This document shows, piece after piece, positions 1 to 9,768 of a DNA stretch of 64,000 nt. The notes under the pieces were generated by a model. It was not told the origin of the DNA, ran no database searches, and saw only the letters and a list, made by a program, of their open reading frames with translations. The position numbers and the translations under genes are program-made. Source of the stretch: Meiothermus sp. (GTDB lineage: Bacteria > Deinococcota > Deinococci > Deinococcales > Thermaceae); the NCBI RefSeq assembly GCF_026004055.1, contig NZ_BPIJ01000001.1, forward strand, positions 868,001-932,000, read 5' to 3'. How positions within the stretch are numbered: the first letter of the stretch is position 1; every line of letters starts with the position of its first letter.

Positions 1-786
1 AACGTTCTGCCAGAAACGCGGCTGGGCCCCTACGGCCAGGGTGTAGTTCCCGGCGGGCAGACCAAGGGAGATTTGCCGGCCCGGCACCAGGCTTTGCTCG
101 AGGGTGGTTTCCAGGCGCAGCCCCCGCTCGCCGTTGCGGGTGGCCCACCAGGTCTGCCCGTCAAACACCGCAAAGCTCACCTCGGCTTTGGGGGGAAGCT
201 CGAGGCGGGCCTGGATGGGCGGATCCAGTCGGGCGTAGAGGTTGTTGCCCACAAACACTCCTACCGTGCCGGGAGCCGTGCCGGAAAGCACCAGTACCGT
301 GCGCTCGGCCTGGACGGGGAGAAGCCGCACCTGAGGGTCAAAGGGCCGCCCGATGAAGTTCTGTACGACCATCACCCTGCGCCCCTCACGCACCAGCGCC
401 ACCCCCAGGTGGGTGAACTCGGGCTTGAGCAGGTTGGCCCGATGTCCAGGACTGTTCATCCAGCCCGTAAGCGCCCGCCGGGGAATTTCTGGGTCGGGGT
501 AGCCCTCAAAGCTGGCCAGGTTCTCCCCTACCGTGACCTCGAGCACCCCGGCGTCCCGCAGCCGCTCGGCAGCCCCCAGGCCGTCGGGGTTCTGGTGGGC
601 AAAAAAGTTGCGCCGGAGCATGTCCTGCGCGTGGCCCAGGGCCGCTTTGTAGGCCAGCGCATCCCACTGCAAGGGTCGCAGCCCGCGCTCGGTGCGCACC
701 TGGTTGGTGCGCTGCAGCACCTCGAGCTCCAGGGCGCTTTGGCCTAAGGCCCCACCCCAAGCCAGAGCCAAGAGCAAAAACCACAC
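1..786 (-). CDS. CAP (SCP-like) domain secreted protein, 3' end outside window
   Basis: Partial gene; its C-terminus lies beyond base 1. It is read from a GTG at 786 (an in-frame GTG at 792 is also possible), with an AAAGGG Shine-Dalgarno about 5 nt before the 786 start. The first ~20 residues (VWFLLLALAWGGALGQS) form a signal peptide. A CAP domain follows: ELEVLQRTNQVR, then HAQDMLRRNFFAHQNPDG, GENLASFEGY, and GWMNSPGHRANLL (the conserved W...S.GHR..ll block), ending with HLGVALV and VVQNFIG. CAP proteins are extracellular and of varied function; a specific activity cannot be read. The remaining ~90 residues look like a beta-rich extension. It runs in the same direction as the M16 genes upstream of it but is separated from them by ~85 bp. 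Confidence 0.85.
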   Translation of the reverse strand, partial: MWFLLLALAWGGALGQSALELEVLQRTNQVRTERGLRPLQWDALAYKAALGHAQDMLRRNFFAHQNPDGLGAAERLRDAGVLEVTVGENLASFEGYPDPEIPRRALTGWMNSPGHRANLLKPEFTHLGVALVREGRRVMVVQNFIGRPFDPQVRLLPVQAERTVLVLSGTAPGTVGVFVGNNLYARLDPPIQARLELPPKAEVSFAVFDGQTWWATRNGERGLRLETTLEQSLVPGRQISLGLPAGNYTLAVGAQPRFWQNV

Positions 787-871
787 CTTCACCCTTTGAT
801 AATAGAGCCATCGGCCCATGGGGCGGGTGTATATTCCCTGATACCAGATACCAGGCCTTACCCTAACTCTA

Positions 872-2110
872 TCAGGCAGGCACCAGCGCGTAGATGAAGC
901 TCTTGCTAAAAGGCTTCTCCTCCAGTAGCCCGTTGACATCGGCCAGCGTAACCGCCTCGACCTTGCGGGCTATCTCACTCAGGGGCGCGTAGGTTTGGTT
1001 ATATACGTAGTGAATGCCCACGCTCATCAGGCGCTGCATGGGGGTCTCACCGGCAAACACCAAAGCGGTCGCGAGCTTGTTTTTGGCCCGCTCGAGCTCG
1101 TCCTGGCGCACCCCTTCGCGCTCGAGGCGGGCCAACTCCTCGCGCAAGACGGCCTTAACTGCCTCTTCGTTGGCCGGGTCGGTCTGGGCATAGACGTAAA
1201 AAACCCCGGCCCGGTCGGCCTCGTCTACCCCGGCGCTTACCGACTCCACCAGGCCTTTGTCGGTCAGGGCCCAGTAAAGCCGGCTGTTGCCCTCCTCTCC
1301 CAGAATGCTGGCCAGGATGTTGGCCGCGTAGCGGCGCGGGTCTTGGGCCGAAACCCCCGGTGCAAACAAGGCCAGGTAGGTCTGGGTGGCCTTGGCATAG
1401 GGCTCGCGCAGCTCGCCCTCGGCGGGACTGAGCGGTGGGTAGACCCTTTCGGCCCGGCCTTTAGGCCAGGCGGCGGTGAGTTCCTGGATTTGTTCCAGGG
1501 TGCGCTCCCAGTCGACCCGCCCCGCCATGACCAGCACCAGGTTGGCCGGGGCGTAGCGCTGGGCCTGATAAGCGGCCATCTGCTCGCGGGTGAGGGCTGT
1601 GATCGAAGCGGTGGTACCCAGCACGCTATGGCCCAACGGATGCCCGGCAAAATAGTGCGCCCGCCCCCAGTCAAAAAGCATGATATTGGGCCGGTCTTGG
1701 TAGAGGGCAATTTCTTCCAAAATCACTTGTTTCTCGGTGTCGAAATCTTCCTGGCGCAAAGCGGGGCGCATCAGGTCAGTCCAGAGCTCCAGGAGCCGGG
1801 GGGCAAACTCGGGCAGCACAGCCCCGTAGTAAACGGTGTTCTCCTCCGAGGTATAGGCGTTGTACTGAGCCCCCATCTGGTCGAACTCGAGGTTCACCCC
1901 CAGGGCGTCCCGCTTCTCGGAACCCTTGAAGAGCATGTGCTCTAAAAAGTGCGACACCCCGGCAATCTCGGGGGTCTCGTCGCGGCTTCCGGTCTTGCAA
2001 AAGTAGCCCAGGGCCACGCTCTTGGCTTCGGGGTTAATCTCGGCCAGAACGGTCAAACCGTTCTCCAGGGTGGCTTGCTTAAACTCGACGGCAGACTTGG
2101 TTTGGGTCAT
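872..2110 (-). CDS. M16 family zinc peptidase, catalytic subunit
   Basis: Insulinase-family (M16B) metallopeptidase of 412 aa. The inverted zinc motif HxxEH is present as HFLEH at residues 54-58, and the downstream zinc-ligand glutamate lies in the QVILEEIALYQ block near residue 132. The second half carries the non-catalytic M16 repeat (GEEGNSRLYWALTDKGLVESV). ATG start, no signal peptide, so probably cytoplasmic. It lies downstream of a second M16 gene that lacks the zinc motif. In bacterial M16B pairs, one subunit carries HxxEH and the other the Arg/Tyr substrate-binding pair, so the two probably form a heterodimer. The natural substrate is unknown. Confidence 0.93.
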   Translation of the reverse strand: MTQTKSAVEFKQATLENGLTVLAEINPEAKSVALGYFCKTGSRDETPEIAGVSHFLEHMLFKGSEKRDALGVNLEFDQMGAQYNAYTSEENTVYYGAVLPEFAPRLLELWTDLMRPALRQEDFDTEKQVILEEIALYQDRPNIMLFDWGRAHYFAGHPLGHSVLGTTASITALTREQMAAYQAQRYAPANLVLVMAGRVDWERTLEQIQELTAAWPKGRAERVYPPLSPAEGELREPYAKATQTYLALFAPGVSAQDPRRYAANILASILGEEGNSRLYWALTDKGLVESVSAGVDEADRAGVFYVYAQTDPANEEAVKAVLREELARLEREGVRQDELERAKNKLATALVFAGETPMQRLMSVGIHYVYNQTYAPLSEIARKVEAVTLADVNGLLEEKPFSKSFIYALVPA

Positions 2111-2196
2111 ATTGGCTCCAAAAAGATGCGTGCTTCAAAAGGTCGGGATGAAATTTGGATTCTGGGAAGCTCCCTTAGTCATAGGCTTTCCCCTTG

Positions 2197-3429
2197 CTAT
2201 TCCGTTCCCACCAGCTTTCTTGGCCCCAAAGTCGCAATCCAGGGGTTCTGATAGGGGTTGTGGGCCAGGTAGCTGTTGATGCGTTCCAAATCTACCGAAA
2301 GGATCTGGGTTTCGATCTCGTCTAAGGTGCGCACCCGGCCCAGCAAATAGAGATCGCGGGCCATGCTGGCCGCCCTCGAGCGCGAAGACTCATCCTGCAT
2401 CACCAAAGCCGCGCGCAGACCTATCTTGGTACGTTGTAGTTCTTCTTCGCTCACCCCTTGCGAAAGCCGCGCTATCTCCTGCTGCATCACCCCAAGGGTT
2501 TCGTCGGCCCGCTCGGGGGTGGTGCCAGCGTAGGCCATTAGATAGCTATAGCCCTTCACCCCGTTGGGGGCGGCAAACACCGAGTAGACCAGACCCCGCT
2601 TCTCCCGCACCTCGGTAAAAAGACGGCTGCTGCTGCCCCCGGAGAGCACCTGGGCGGCCAGGCGGGCGCTGTAGAACTCGGGGTGATCGAAGGAAACATC
2701 GGGGTAGATCAGACCTATTTGCACCTGGGCGCTGTCTTGCTCCAAATGGATGGTCTGGGGCGGGCGCAGTTCAATGGGCGGGTACCCGGCCCCCTTGCCC
2801 TGCCAGGCCCCTAGGGTATTGCCAACCGCTTCCCTGACTTCCTCAAAGCGCACCCCCCCGACCAAGGCCAGGATGGTGCCCTGAGGTGCATACCGCTGGG
2901 CAAAGTCGGCCCGCAAATCTTCGGCGCGCATACGCTCCAGATCGGCTTTGTTTCCGCTGGGGTTGCGCCCGTGGGGGCTGGCAAAGACCGCGCGCCTTAG
3001 GGCTGTGAACATCTTCTTGGGCGGCTGATCCTCCAGCGCGGCCAACTCTTGCAAGGCGATCTGGCGCACTGCCTCCAGGGCCTCGCTGGGCAGGTGGGGG
3101 CGCATCAGCACATCGGCATACAGTGCGAGCACCGCTTCGAGCTTGTCGGCCAGAAACTGTGCGGCAAAGGTGGTGTGCTCGAGGGCGCTACCGCTCCCGC
3201 GCCGCACCCCCAGGTCGTCGAAGGCCTCGGCCAGGGCCCGCGCATCGCGGCTGCCCGCACCTTTCCAGAGCCAGCCCTCCAGCAGGCTGGCCGCACCCTC
3301 CATACCGGCAGGGTCATTCACTGCGCCTACCGGCACCTGTAGTTGTAGGGCTACCCCGGGCATCCAGGGGCGTTCTTCCACCGCCAGTATGAGGCCGTTA
3401 GGCAGTACTTCTATCTGGGTTGACGCCAT
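2197..3429 (-). CDS. M16 family peptidase-like protein, non-catalytic partner
   Basis: Second M16B protein, ~410 aa. At the position of HxxEH it reads [11 protein letters not shown], so both zinc histidines are missing. It does carry the Arg/Tyr block ([18 protein letters not shown]) typical of the substrate-binding partner subunit. The start is taken as the ATG at 3429. A TATACT box lies about 8 nt upstream, the spacing of a leaderless transcript, and no good ribosome site is seen. An in-frame TTG at 3438 is less likely. The gene heads a minus-strand pair with the catalytic M16 subunit (87-bp gap) and is divergent from recG. Inferred role: dimer partner of the catalytic subunit. Confidence 0.9.
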   Translation of the reverse strand: MASTQIEVLPNGLILAVEERPWMPGVALQLQVPVGAVNDPAGMEGAASLLEGWLWKGAGSRDARALAEAFDDLGVRRGSGSALEHTTFAAQFLADKLEAVLALYADVLMRPHLPSEALEAVRQIALQELAALEDQPPKKMFTALRRAVFASPHGRNPSGNKADLERMRAEDLRADFAQRYAPQGTILALVGGVRFEEVREAVGNTLGAWQGKGAGYPPIELRPPQTIHLEQDSAQVQIGLIYPDVSFDHPEFYSARLAAQVLSGGSSSRLFTEVREKRGLVYSVFAAPNGVKGYSYLMAYAGTTPERADETLGVMQQEIARLSQGVSEEELQRTKIGLRAALVMQDESSRSRAASMARDLYLLGRVRTLDEIETQILSVDLERINSYLAHNPYQNPWIATLGPRKLVGTE

Positions 3430-3548
3430 ACCGACCAAGTATACGCGTTGGTTGTTTGCAAACCAGTGAGCTTTCGAACATTACCTCGCGCTCGAGCGTT
3501 ACGTGCCGGGCCTGGGTACAATGTGGCTTGGCAATTGACGAGGCGACC

Positions 3549-5924
3549 GTGACCCGCGACGAACTCAAAGCCCGCCTGCTCCGCCCCCTAATGCGCGAAC
3601 TAGCCGATGGCGCCCAGGATCGGGTGGTGGCGGGGGGTCTGGAAAAACTGCTACAAAACCTGGCCCAGCCCTTCCCCGAGGTGGGGCAGGCCCTGGCAGG
3701 CTACCGTCAGATGGAACCCGAGGCCCGCAAAGCGCAGCTCCAAAAGGCCATTGAGCTGCTGGGGGGACAGGTAGCAGGGAACCGGGCCCAGGGGCCAGGG
3801 GATAGGGGCGAGGGAATAGGCAACCCTTACCCTACCCCCCATCCCCCACCCCCCATCCCCCTGCATTTCGACACCCCCCTCGAGGCCCTGAACCTGGGGC
3901 CCGGCGCCAAAAAAAAGCTGGCCGAACTGGGCCTCCGGGTGGTGCGCGACCTGCTGCACTACTACCCCCGCCGCTACGAAGACCGCCGCACCCTGCAAAG
4001 TGTGCGCGACGTGGAAGATGGCGCCAAGGTGACCGTGGTGGGCAAGGTGCTGAGCCGTGAACTGGTCAAGACCCCGCGCAAAGGGCTGCAACTGGTGCAG
4101 GTGCGCTTTATGGACGCCTGGGGCTGGAAGTTCACCGGGGTCTGGTTCAACCAGCCCTGGGTACTCAAACAACTGCCCGAGGGGGCCAGCATCGTGCTCT
4201 CGGGACGAGTGCAAAAGCGCGGGGGCCACATCTCGCTCATGGTGGAATACTTCGAGGACGAGGGGGGCGAGTCGCTCTCTACCGGGCGCATTGTGCCGGT
4301 TTACCCCGCCAAAGAGGGCATTGGGCAGGCTTTCTTGCGTCGGGCCGTCTGGCGAGCGCTGGAGGCTTACCAGGGGATACCCGACCCCCTCGAGCCTTAC
4401 TTGAGAGGACAGGGGGCCCCGGAACCCGGCACCCTAACCCTGGACCAGGCCCTGCGCCAGGCCCACTTTCCCGACTCAGAAGCGAAGCTCGAACAGGCCC
4501 TCTACCGGCTCAAGTTCGACGAGTTTTTGCTCTTGGAGCTCAAGGTAATGATTCAGTCGGGCGGCTCGGCCTTGCTGGGCCGGATGTTCCGGGTCACCCC
4601 CGAGATGGTCGAGCGCTTCCGCTCCACGCTGCCCTTTCGCCTGACCGGCGCACAAGAGCGGGTGCTGGGCGAAATACTGGAAGACATGCAGTCCGAGCGG
4701 CAGATGGCCCGACTGGTACAGGGCGATGTGGGCTCGGGCAAGACCGCGGTGGCCGCCGCTGCCCTTTATGTGGCTGCCCAGAACGGGGCCCAGGGGGCCC
4801 TGATGGCCCCCACCGAGATTCTGGCCAAGCAGCACTTCAACAACCTGACCCGCTACCTCTACCCGCTGGGGGTCTCGGTGGATCTGCTGGTAGGCTCCAT
4901 GACCGGAAGCGAGAAGCGGGCCGTGCAGGAGCGTCTCCAAAGCGGTCAAACCCAGGTGGTGGTGGGCACCCATGCCCTCATTCAGGACGGGGTATCGTTC
5001 CGCGACCTCGGCCTGGCCGTGATCGACGAAGAGCACCGCTTTGGGGTGATGCAGCGCCGCCGGCTCTTGGGCCAGCGGCCCGATGTGCTGGTGATGTCGG
5101 CTACGCCCATCCCCCGTTCGCTGGCTCTGACCCTGTACGGCGACCTCGAGGTCTCCCAGATCGACGAGCTGCCCCCAGGCCGCACCCCCATCCAAACCAA
5201 AATCCTCACCCAGAAAACCCGCACCCAGGCCTACGCCTTTGCCCGGCAAGAAATCCAGAAAGGCCACCAGGTGTTTGTGGTCACGCCCATGATTGAGGAG
5301 GGCGAGTCGGAGGCCACCGCCGAGCTGGCCGCGGCCACCCGGCTGCGCAAGGAGCTCGAAACCCTTTTGCCGGATGTACGCATCGACCTACTCCACGGCA
5401 AGATGAAGCCAGACGAAAAAGATGCCGTGATGGAGCGCTTCCAGCAGGGGGCCTTCGACCTGCTGGTCTCCACTACCGTGATTGAGGTGGGAGTGGACAT
5501 TCCCCAGGCTACCCTGATGATCATCGAAAACGCCGAACGCTTCGGGCTGGCCCAGCTTCACCAGTTGCGCGGGCGGGTGGGGCGGGGGGGGCTGGCATCT
5601 TACTGCATCCTGATTGCCGGCGAGACCTCCAAGCGCACCCTCGAGCGTCTGCGGGTGATCGAGGCTTCCACAGACGGCTTCTACATCGCCGAGCAAGACC
5701 TGCGACTGCGCGGCCCCGGCGAGCTAAGAGGGGTGCGCCAGTCAGGGATGCCCGACCTGCGGCTCGGTGACCTGGCCTCCGACCAGGCCATCATCGAGCA
5801 AAGCCGGGCCCTGGCCAAGGCCATTCTGGAGGCCGACCCCTACCTAGAGCACCCCCAACATGCCCTTCTAAAGCGCGAGTTACAGGCCAGGGCCGAGGCC
5901 ATCGGCTTCCGCGAGGTGATCTGA
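3549..5924 (+). CDS. recG: ATP-dependent DNA helicase RecG
   Basis: 791-aa RecG, the helicase that remodels stalled replication forks and branch-migrates Holliday junctions. The wedge/OB region ([14 protein letters not shown]...) follows a ~115-residue N-terminal part. The helicase core shows Walker A ([14 protein letters not shown]), the RecG DEEHRFG box, [17 protein letters not shown], and a C-terminal motif VI block ([11 protein letters not shown]). Start chosen at GTG 3549, where GAGG lies 5 nt upstream and [11 protein letters not shown]-type sequence begins; longer upstream readings have no family-like sequence. Residues ~78-110 (bases ~3769-3870) are a Gly/Pro-rich low-complexity stretch built from GGGGATAGGG-like DNA, perhaps an in-frame repeat expansion. 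A terminator follows. Confidence 0.96.
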   Translation: MTRDELKARLLRPLMRELADGAQDRVVAGGLEKLLQNLAQPFPEVGQALAGYRQMEPEARKAQLQKAIELLGGQVAGNRAQGPGDRGEGIGNPYPTPHPPPPIPLHFDTPLEALNLGPGAKKKLAELGLRVVRDLLHYYPRRYEDRRTLQSVRDVEDGAKVTVVGKVLSRELVKTPRKGLQLVQVRFMDAWGWKFTGVWFNQPWVLKQLPEGASIVLSGRVQKRGGHISLMVEYFEDEGGESLSTGRIVPVYPAKEGIGQAFLRRAVWRALEAYQGIPDPLEPYLRGQGAPEPGTLTLDQALRQAHFPDSEAKLEQALYRLKFDEFLLLELKVMIQSGGSALLGRMFRVTPEMVERFRSTLPFRLTGAQERVLGEILEDMQSERQMARLVQGDVGSGKTAVAAAALYVAAQNGAQGALMAPTEILAKQHFNNLTRYLYPLGVSVDLLVGSMTGSEKRAVQERLQSGQTQVVVGTHALIQDGVSFRDLGLAVIDEEHRFGVMQRRRLLGQRPDVLVMSATPIPRSLALTLYGDLEVSQIDELPPGRTPIQTKILTQKTRTQAYAFARQEIQKGHQVFVVTPMIEEGESEATAELAAATRLRKELETLLPDVRIDLLHGKMKPDEKDAVMERFQQGAFDLLVSTTVIEVGVDIPQATLMIIENAERFGLAQLHQLRGRVGRGGLASYCILIAGETSKRTLERLRVIEASTDGFYIAEQDLRLRGPGELRGVRQSGMPDLRLGDLASDQAIIEQSRALAKAILEADPYLEHPQHALLKRELQARAEAIGFREVI

Positions 5925-5962
5925 TGGCCTGAACCTCAGGCAGTCCAAGCTCGAGCCCATCC

Positions 5963-5996
5963 CCCCAGGAACCCCCTCTCCTGGGGCTTTCTTTTA
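5963..5996 (+). terminator. Rho-independent terminator after recG
   Basis: Perfect 8-bp stem CCCCAGGA / TCCTGGGG (5963-5970 and 5979-5986) with an 8-nt loop, followed by CTTTCTTTT. It lies ~40 bp after the recG stop and upstream of purA. Confidence 0.85.
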
Positions 5997-6040
5997 CCTT
6001 GGGCTTTGCGCTTTGGGCTCTGGGCCTTAGGCTATATAGC

Positions 6041-7243
6041 GTGCCAGGAATTGCCATCATTGGAGCCCAGTGGGGCGACGAAGGAAAGGGTAAAGTAACC
6101 GATGCCCTCGCAGAGAATGCCGACTTTGTGGTGCGCTACCAGGGAGGGGCCAACGCCGGCCACACCGTGGTGGCCCAGGGCAAAACCTTTAAGCTGAACC
6201 TCTTGCCCACCGGGGTTATCCATCCCCAGGCCACCAATATCCTGGGCGACGGCATGGTGATAGACGCCTTCCGCTTTGCCGAAGAGATGCACAACATGCG
6301 CAGCGAGGGCTTGCAGCCCAAGGTGCTGGTTTCGGATAAAGCCCATCTGGTGCTCCCTCACCACAAGGCGGTGGAGGCCCGCAACAACTTCGTGGGCACC
6401 ACTCGCCGGGGCATCGGGCCGGCCTACTCCGACCGGGCGCGGCGGGTGGGCATCCGGGCAGGGGACTTGCTCAACGAGACCGTGCTAAAAGAGCGGGTCG
6501 AGACCCTGCTCACCGAAAAACCCAACTCCACCAAAGAGGCGGGCTGGGACACCTCCGCCAAAGCCCTGGCCGATCTTTACAAGATGCGGGAGATACTAGC
6601 CCCCCACATCACCGACACCGGAGCCCTGCTGCGCGAGGCCCTCAAGCACGGTAAAAAGGTGCTCTTCGAAGGGGCCCAGGCCACCCTCCTCGACCTCAAC
6701 TACGGCGACTATCCCTTCGTGACCAGCTCCCACCCCACGGTGGGCGGCATCATCGTGGGAACCGGGGTCAGCCACAAGGCCATCCACAAGGTCTACGGGG
6801 TGGCCAAGGCCTACGCCACCCGGGTGGGCAACGGCCCCTTCCCCACCGAACTCCACGGCGAAGAAGACGAGTTTTTGCGCCAGAAGGGGGGCGAGTTCGG
6901 GGTGACCACCGGGCGGGCCCGGCGCACCGGCTGGCTCGACCTGGTGCTGCTCAAATATGCCTGCGAGGTGAACGGCTTTGACGGGCTGGTGATCACCAAG
7001 CTGGACGTGCTCTCGGGCTTCCCCACCGTGAAGGTAGGTGTGGAACACCTCTCGGATGGCCGCGTGAAGTACGAGGAAATCCCCGGCTGGGGCGACCTCT
7101 CGGGCATCCATAGCCGCGAGCAGTTGCCCGAGAGCGTCAAGCGCTTCATCGAGCTAATCGAGGACTACACCGAGACCCCGGTGGTGATGTTCTCCACCAG
7201 TCCGCGCCGGGAGGACACTTTTGGGGCGGTGAGCTGGGTTTAG
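6041..7243 (+). CDS. purA: Adenylosuccinate synthetase
   Basis: PurA, 400 aa, converts IMP, aspartate and GTP to adenylosuccinate in AMP synthesis. It has the N-terminal P-loop-like GAQWGDEGKGKVTD, GGANAGHTVV, the IMP-binding block GTTRRGIGPAYSDRA, VTSSHPTVGGI and the C-terminal guanine-site region. Start chosen at GTG 6041 (VPGIAIIGAQWGDEG), which matches the family N-terminus. TAGGCT (6028-6033) sits 7 nt upstream, so translation is probably leaderless; a weak TTGCGC (6006-6011) could be the -35 box. The upstream in-frame extension is TTTGGGC-type low-complexity DNA and is not coding. Confidence 0.96.
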   Translation: MPGIAIIGAQWGDEGKGKVTDALAENADFVVRYQGGANAGHTVVAQGKTFKLNLLPTGVIHPQATNILGDGMVIDAFRFAEEMHNMRSEGLQPKVLVSDKAHLVLPHHKAVEARNNFVGTTRRGIGPAYSDRARRVGIRAGDLLNETVLKERVETLLTEKPNSTKEAGWDTSAKALADLYKMREILAPHITDTGALLREALKHGKKVLFEGAQATLLDLNYGDYPFVTSSHPTVGGIIVGTGVSHKAIHKVYGVAKAYATRVGNGPFPTELHGEEDEFLRQKGGEFGVTTGRARRTGWLDLVLLKYACEVNGFDGLVITKLDVLSGFPTVKVGVEHLSDGRVKYEEIPGWGDLSGIHSREQLPESVKRFIELIEDYTETPVVMFSTSPRREDTFGAVSWV

Positions 7244-7254
7244 CCTCGTAAGAA

Positions 7255-8400
7255 CTACAAGAACTCTATCTCAATGGTATCGGGGTTAATCGCCAACTCA
7301 GGATTCGCTTTCCATATGGCTAGGGCGAGCGTGTAGGTATTCAGAATAGACCTCAAAGACGTATGTGGCGGTTTTGCCTTAACCTTGGTGGAGAGAGATG
7401 GCACCGTACTCTTTGTCTCTACAGAAAAACCCGTACCGGACTTAAAGGGGGCAATTTTAGTTCCGAAATTAGTCTCCGTTAGCTTAAGAAGTTCCTCAGG
7501 TAAGTCAGGTAGCTTAATTCCTTTGGTCTCCAGGTATCGGTTGTCTGCCAGGCGTATACACAAGTTTAACGACGGACCAGAACCTTTGCTGCTAGGCAGT
7601 TGCCCCCTCTTGGTGTATGCCTGCCTTAGCGTCATCCTTTTGGTACTAGTTGCACTTTCCCATCGGCCCATTGCCTCTGGCGAAAGATGACTTTCTAGAA
7701 TTTGGGCTACTTCTACTAGAGAATCCCTGGTTATTTGCGCCACTTCAAGCTGCTTGAGATAAATCTGTTTCTTGCCACCGCTTGCTCCTACTCCTGGAGC
7801 TCCTGTGGTTAGTATAGATTCATCGGGTTGCTCATATTGCTGTTCAGCACTCTCCTCCTTTGAACTATTTGAACTGTTATTCTCGCAATCAATTGGAAAT
7901 TTTTTGTAGCCTTGCGGTGTAGAAGATCCTGAAGTGCCTAGCAAGACCTTGTATATCTCCCATATATCGCCATCTGTGAAAACAATACTCTCTGGAAAAT
8001 GCTTTCCCCCTCTAGGAATAGACCAAATACCCTCTTGGCATATCACCGCTAAGATAGAAGCCACCTGTGTTTTCACGTCTTCCTCGAAAAAGAACCTTTT
8101 GTTTTTTAGTGGTAATACCTGGCCATCGACTCTCTTGGCCTCAATCGCTACGCGAGGAATTGACCCCCAAGGCGTTTTGTCCATGAGAACGTAGTCCAAT
8201 ACGGGATTTTTGCCGCGCGAATCCGTGGGTAGTGGATACTCTGTAAGTACAGCACCGCTAGCAAAGTCCCAACCTAGCGCTTCGAGAACAGGGTCTATCA
8301 AAAGCTGGCGAACTCGTTCTTCGTTTGCAGCCAGGTCGGGCAGATTAGTCAGTATTCGATCACGCACTTCCAATAAGGTTCTGCGCAATGTTTTTTCCAT
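7255..8400 (-). CDS. Orphan HsdR_N / PD-(D/E)xK nuclease-like protein
   Basis: 381-aa protein starting at ATG 8400. The first ~150 residues resemble the N-terminal nuclease domain of type I restriction HsdR subunits: RQLLIDPVLEALGW, TEYPL (E54), PVLDYVLM (D69), VAIEAKR (E87, K89) and a downstream KTQVASILAV (Q112). These fit the D...ExK nuclease core with the HsdR-type glutamine motif. No helicase motor, methylase or specificity gene is adjacent. Residues ~155-200 are a Ser/Glu/Gln-rich linker, and the C-terminal ~180 residues are unrecognised. The gene is visibly AT-richer than its neighbours and I saw no CTCGAG in it, so it was probably acquired horizontally. It sits convergent to purA with an 11-bp gap. 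Function unknown; solitary defence nuclease is a guess. Confidence 0.7.
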   Translation of the reverse strand: MEKTLRRTLLEVRDRILTNLPDLAANEERVRQLLIDPVLEALGWDFASGAVLTEYPLPTDSRGKNPVLDYVLMDKTPWGSIPRVAIEAKRVDGQVLPLKNKRFFFEEDVKTQVASILAVICQEGIWSIPRGGKHFPESIVFTDGDIWEIYKVLLGTSGSSTPQGYKKFPIDCENNSSNSSKEESAEQQYEQPDESILTTGAPGVGASGGKKQIYLKQLEVAQITRDSLVEVAQILESHLSPEAMGRWESATSTKRMTLRQAYTKRGQLPSSKGSGPSLNLCIRLADNRYLETKGIKLPDLPEELLKLTETNFGTKIAPFKSGTGFSVETKSTVPSLSTKVKAKPPHTSLRSILNTYTLALAIWKANPELAINPDTIEIEFL

Positions 8401-8452
8401 GCCTAATGGTGGCAAAAATTACTTGTTTTTTCAAGGGTAGTCAGAAACTCGC

Positions 8453-9581
8453 TCAACGCAACACCTCCCCCGGCTTAATCCGCAAGGCCCGCCAGAGGGG
8501 CAGCAGCGAGGCCAGCATCACCACCAGCAGGCTGAAACTCGAGACCCACACAAAGTCGGAGGTCTTGATGTCTACCGGCAGGCGGGTTAGGAAGTAGAGT
8601 TCGCCGGGAATCTCCACCGGGCGCCAGCGGAAGTAGCTGGATAGGCCCCAGCCAAGCAGGTTACCCATCAGGATGCCCAGCGCTCCCAGAATCAGGCCCT
8701 GCAAGGCAAACACCCCGGCCACCTGGACACCCCGCGCCCCCATCACCCGCAACAGGGCAATGTCGGGGGTTTTCTCGATGACTGTAAGCACCAGCACGCT
8801 GGCCATACCCAAGGCCGCCACCACCACAATCAGGAAGACCACAATCCCAATCACCCGCTTTTGCAGGGCCAGTTGCTCTATTAGGGTGCGGTTGCTGGAC
8901 TGCCAGGTCTGGGGGAAGTAGTGGCGACCGGCCAGCGCCATCCCCACCTCGGGGGCTTTGTCGGGGTCGCGCAGCCGGAGTTGGTAGCCCGAGAGGGCCG
9001 CGGGCTGTTCCATCAGTGCGCGGGTATCGGCCAGGGTGGTGAAGGCAAACCCGGCGTCGAGCAGGTAGTTGCCGGTCTGGAAGGTGCCCACGACCTCGAG
9101 CCCGATTCGCTTCTGGTTGATCGAGACCAGAAACAGCTTGTCGCCCGGATAGGCTCCCAGGCTGCGGGCCAGCGCACTGCCCAGCACAATGCCGCCTTCC
9201 TTGAGCCGGGACAGGTCGAGGTCGGGGGTAAACAGCCTGTCCGCCCTCCCCCAGCCCGATCAGGGTGGCAAAGTCGGCTCCTGCCGAGCGACCCGCCTCG
9301 GCCCGGCGGGTCAGCAGGGCCTTGGTCAGGAAGACCGGGGTTTGGCCTACTACCTCGGGGTGCGGAGGGGGCGGAGGGCTTTCCTCCGGGTTCAGGCTCT
9401 GCAGATAGAGGTGGGGCACCGCCTTCAGGGTGGCCTCTACCAGCCCTTTGATGAAGCCGTTGGTGAGCGAAAGTGCGGTGGTAAGCACCATAATCCCAAC
9501 CGCCACCCCCAGAAGTGTGATGAGACTCTGGGTTCGACGGTAGCGGAGTTGGCGTAGGGCCAGAAACCAGACAAAGCGCAT
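8453..9581 (-). pseudogene. FtsX/LolE-type ABC transporter permease, frameshifted
   Basis: Two reading frames together make one MacB/LolE-like permease. The N-terminal part (MRFVWFLALRQLRYRRTQS, then GVAVGIMVLTTALSLTNGF) is a first TM and a periplasmic start. The second frame supplies the rest of the periplasmic domain and three TMs (IGIVVFLIVVVAALGMASVL..., GLILGALGILMGNLLGWGL, VWVSSFSLLVVMLASLLP), ending in LRIKPGEVLR. The frames join at the G-rich run at 9237-9252; removing one base there restores LGEADRLFTPDLDLSR. The span 8453-9581 is one base longer than a multiple of three. Either a true frameshift or a sequencing error is possible. No ATPase partner is adjacent. Confidence 0.82.
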
Positions 9582-9768
9582 AGGGTTATGGGTCAAGGGC
9601 CTGCTCTGCACCAGGCTGCTGTGGGTGAAAGTCTAGTAGCCGCTCGAGAAGGCTGCATCGTCGGGGACGCAATACTCCAAGTAAACGGCAAGCCCAAACA
9701 GGCCTTGGGAAGCCGGAGGGCCAGGAACCCAGTGATCCTTGGCCCTGGATCCTTGACACTAGACTACT

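Noticed and set aside
506-811. 101-codon ATG frame on the minus strand
   Set aside because: It is out of frame with the CAP-domain coding sequence; the real protein reads from GTG 786/792.
995-1945. Long plus-strand frames opposite the M16 genes, and many similar frames elsewhere
   Set aside because: They are antisense shadows of GC-rich genes: no family motifs, overlapped fully by well-supported genes.
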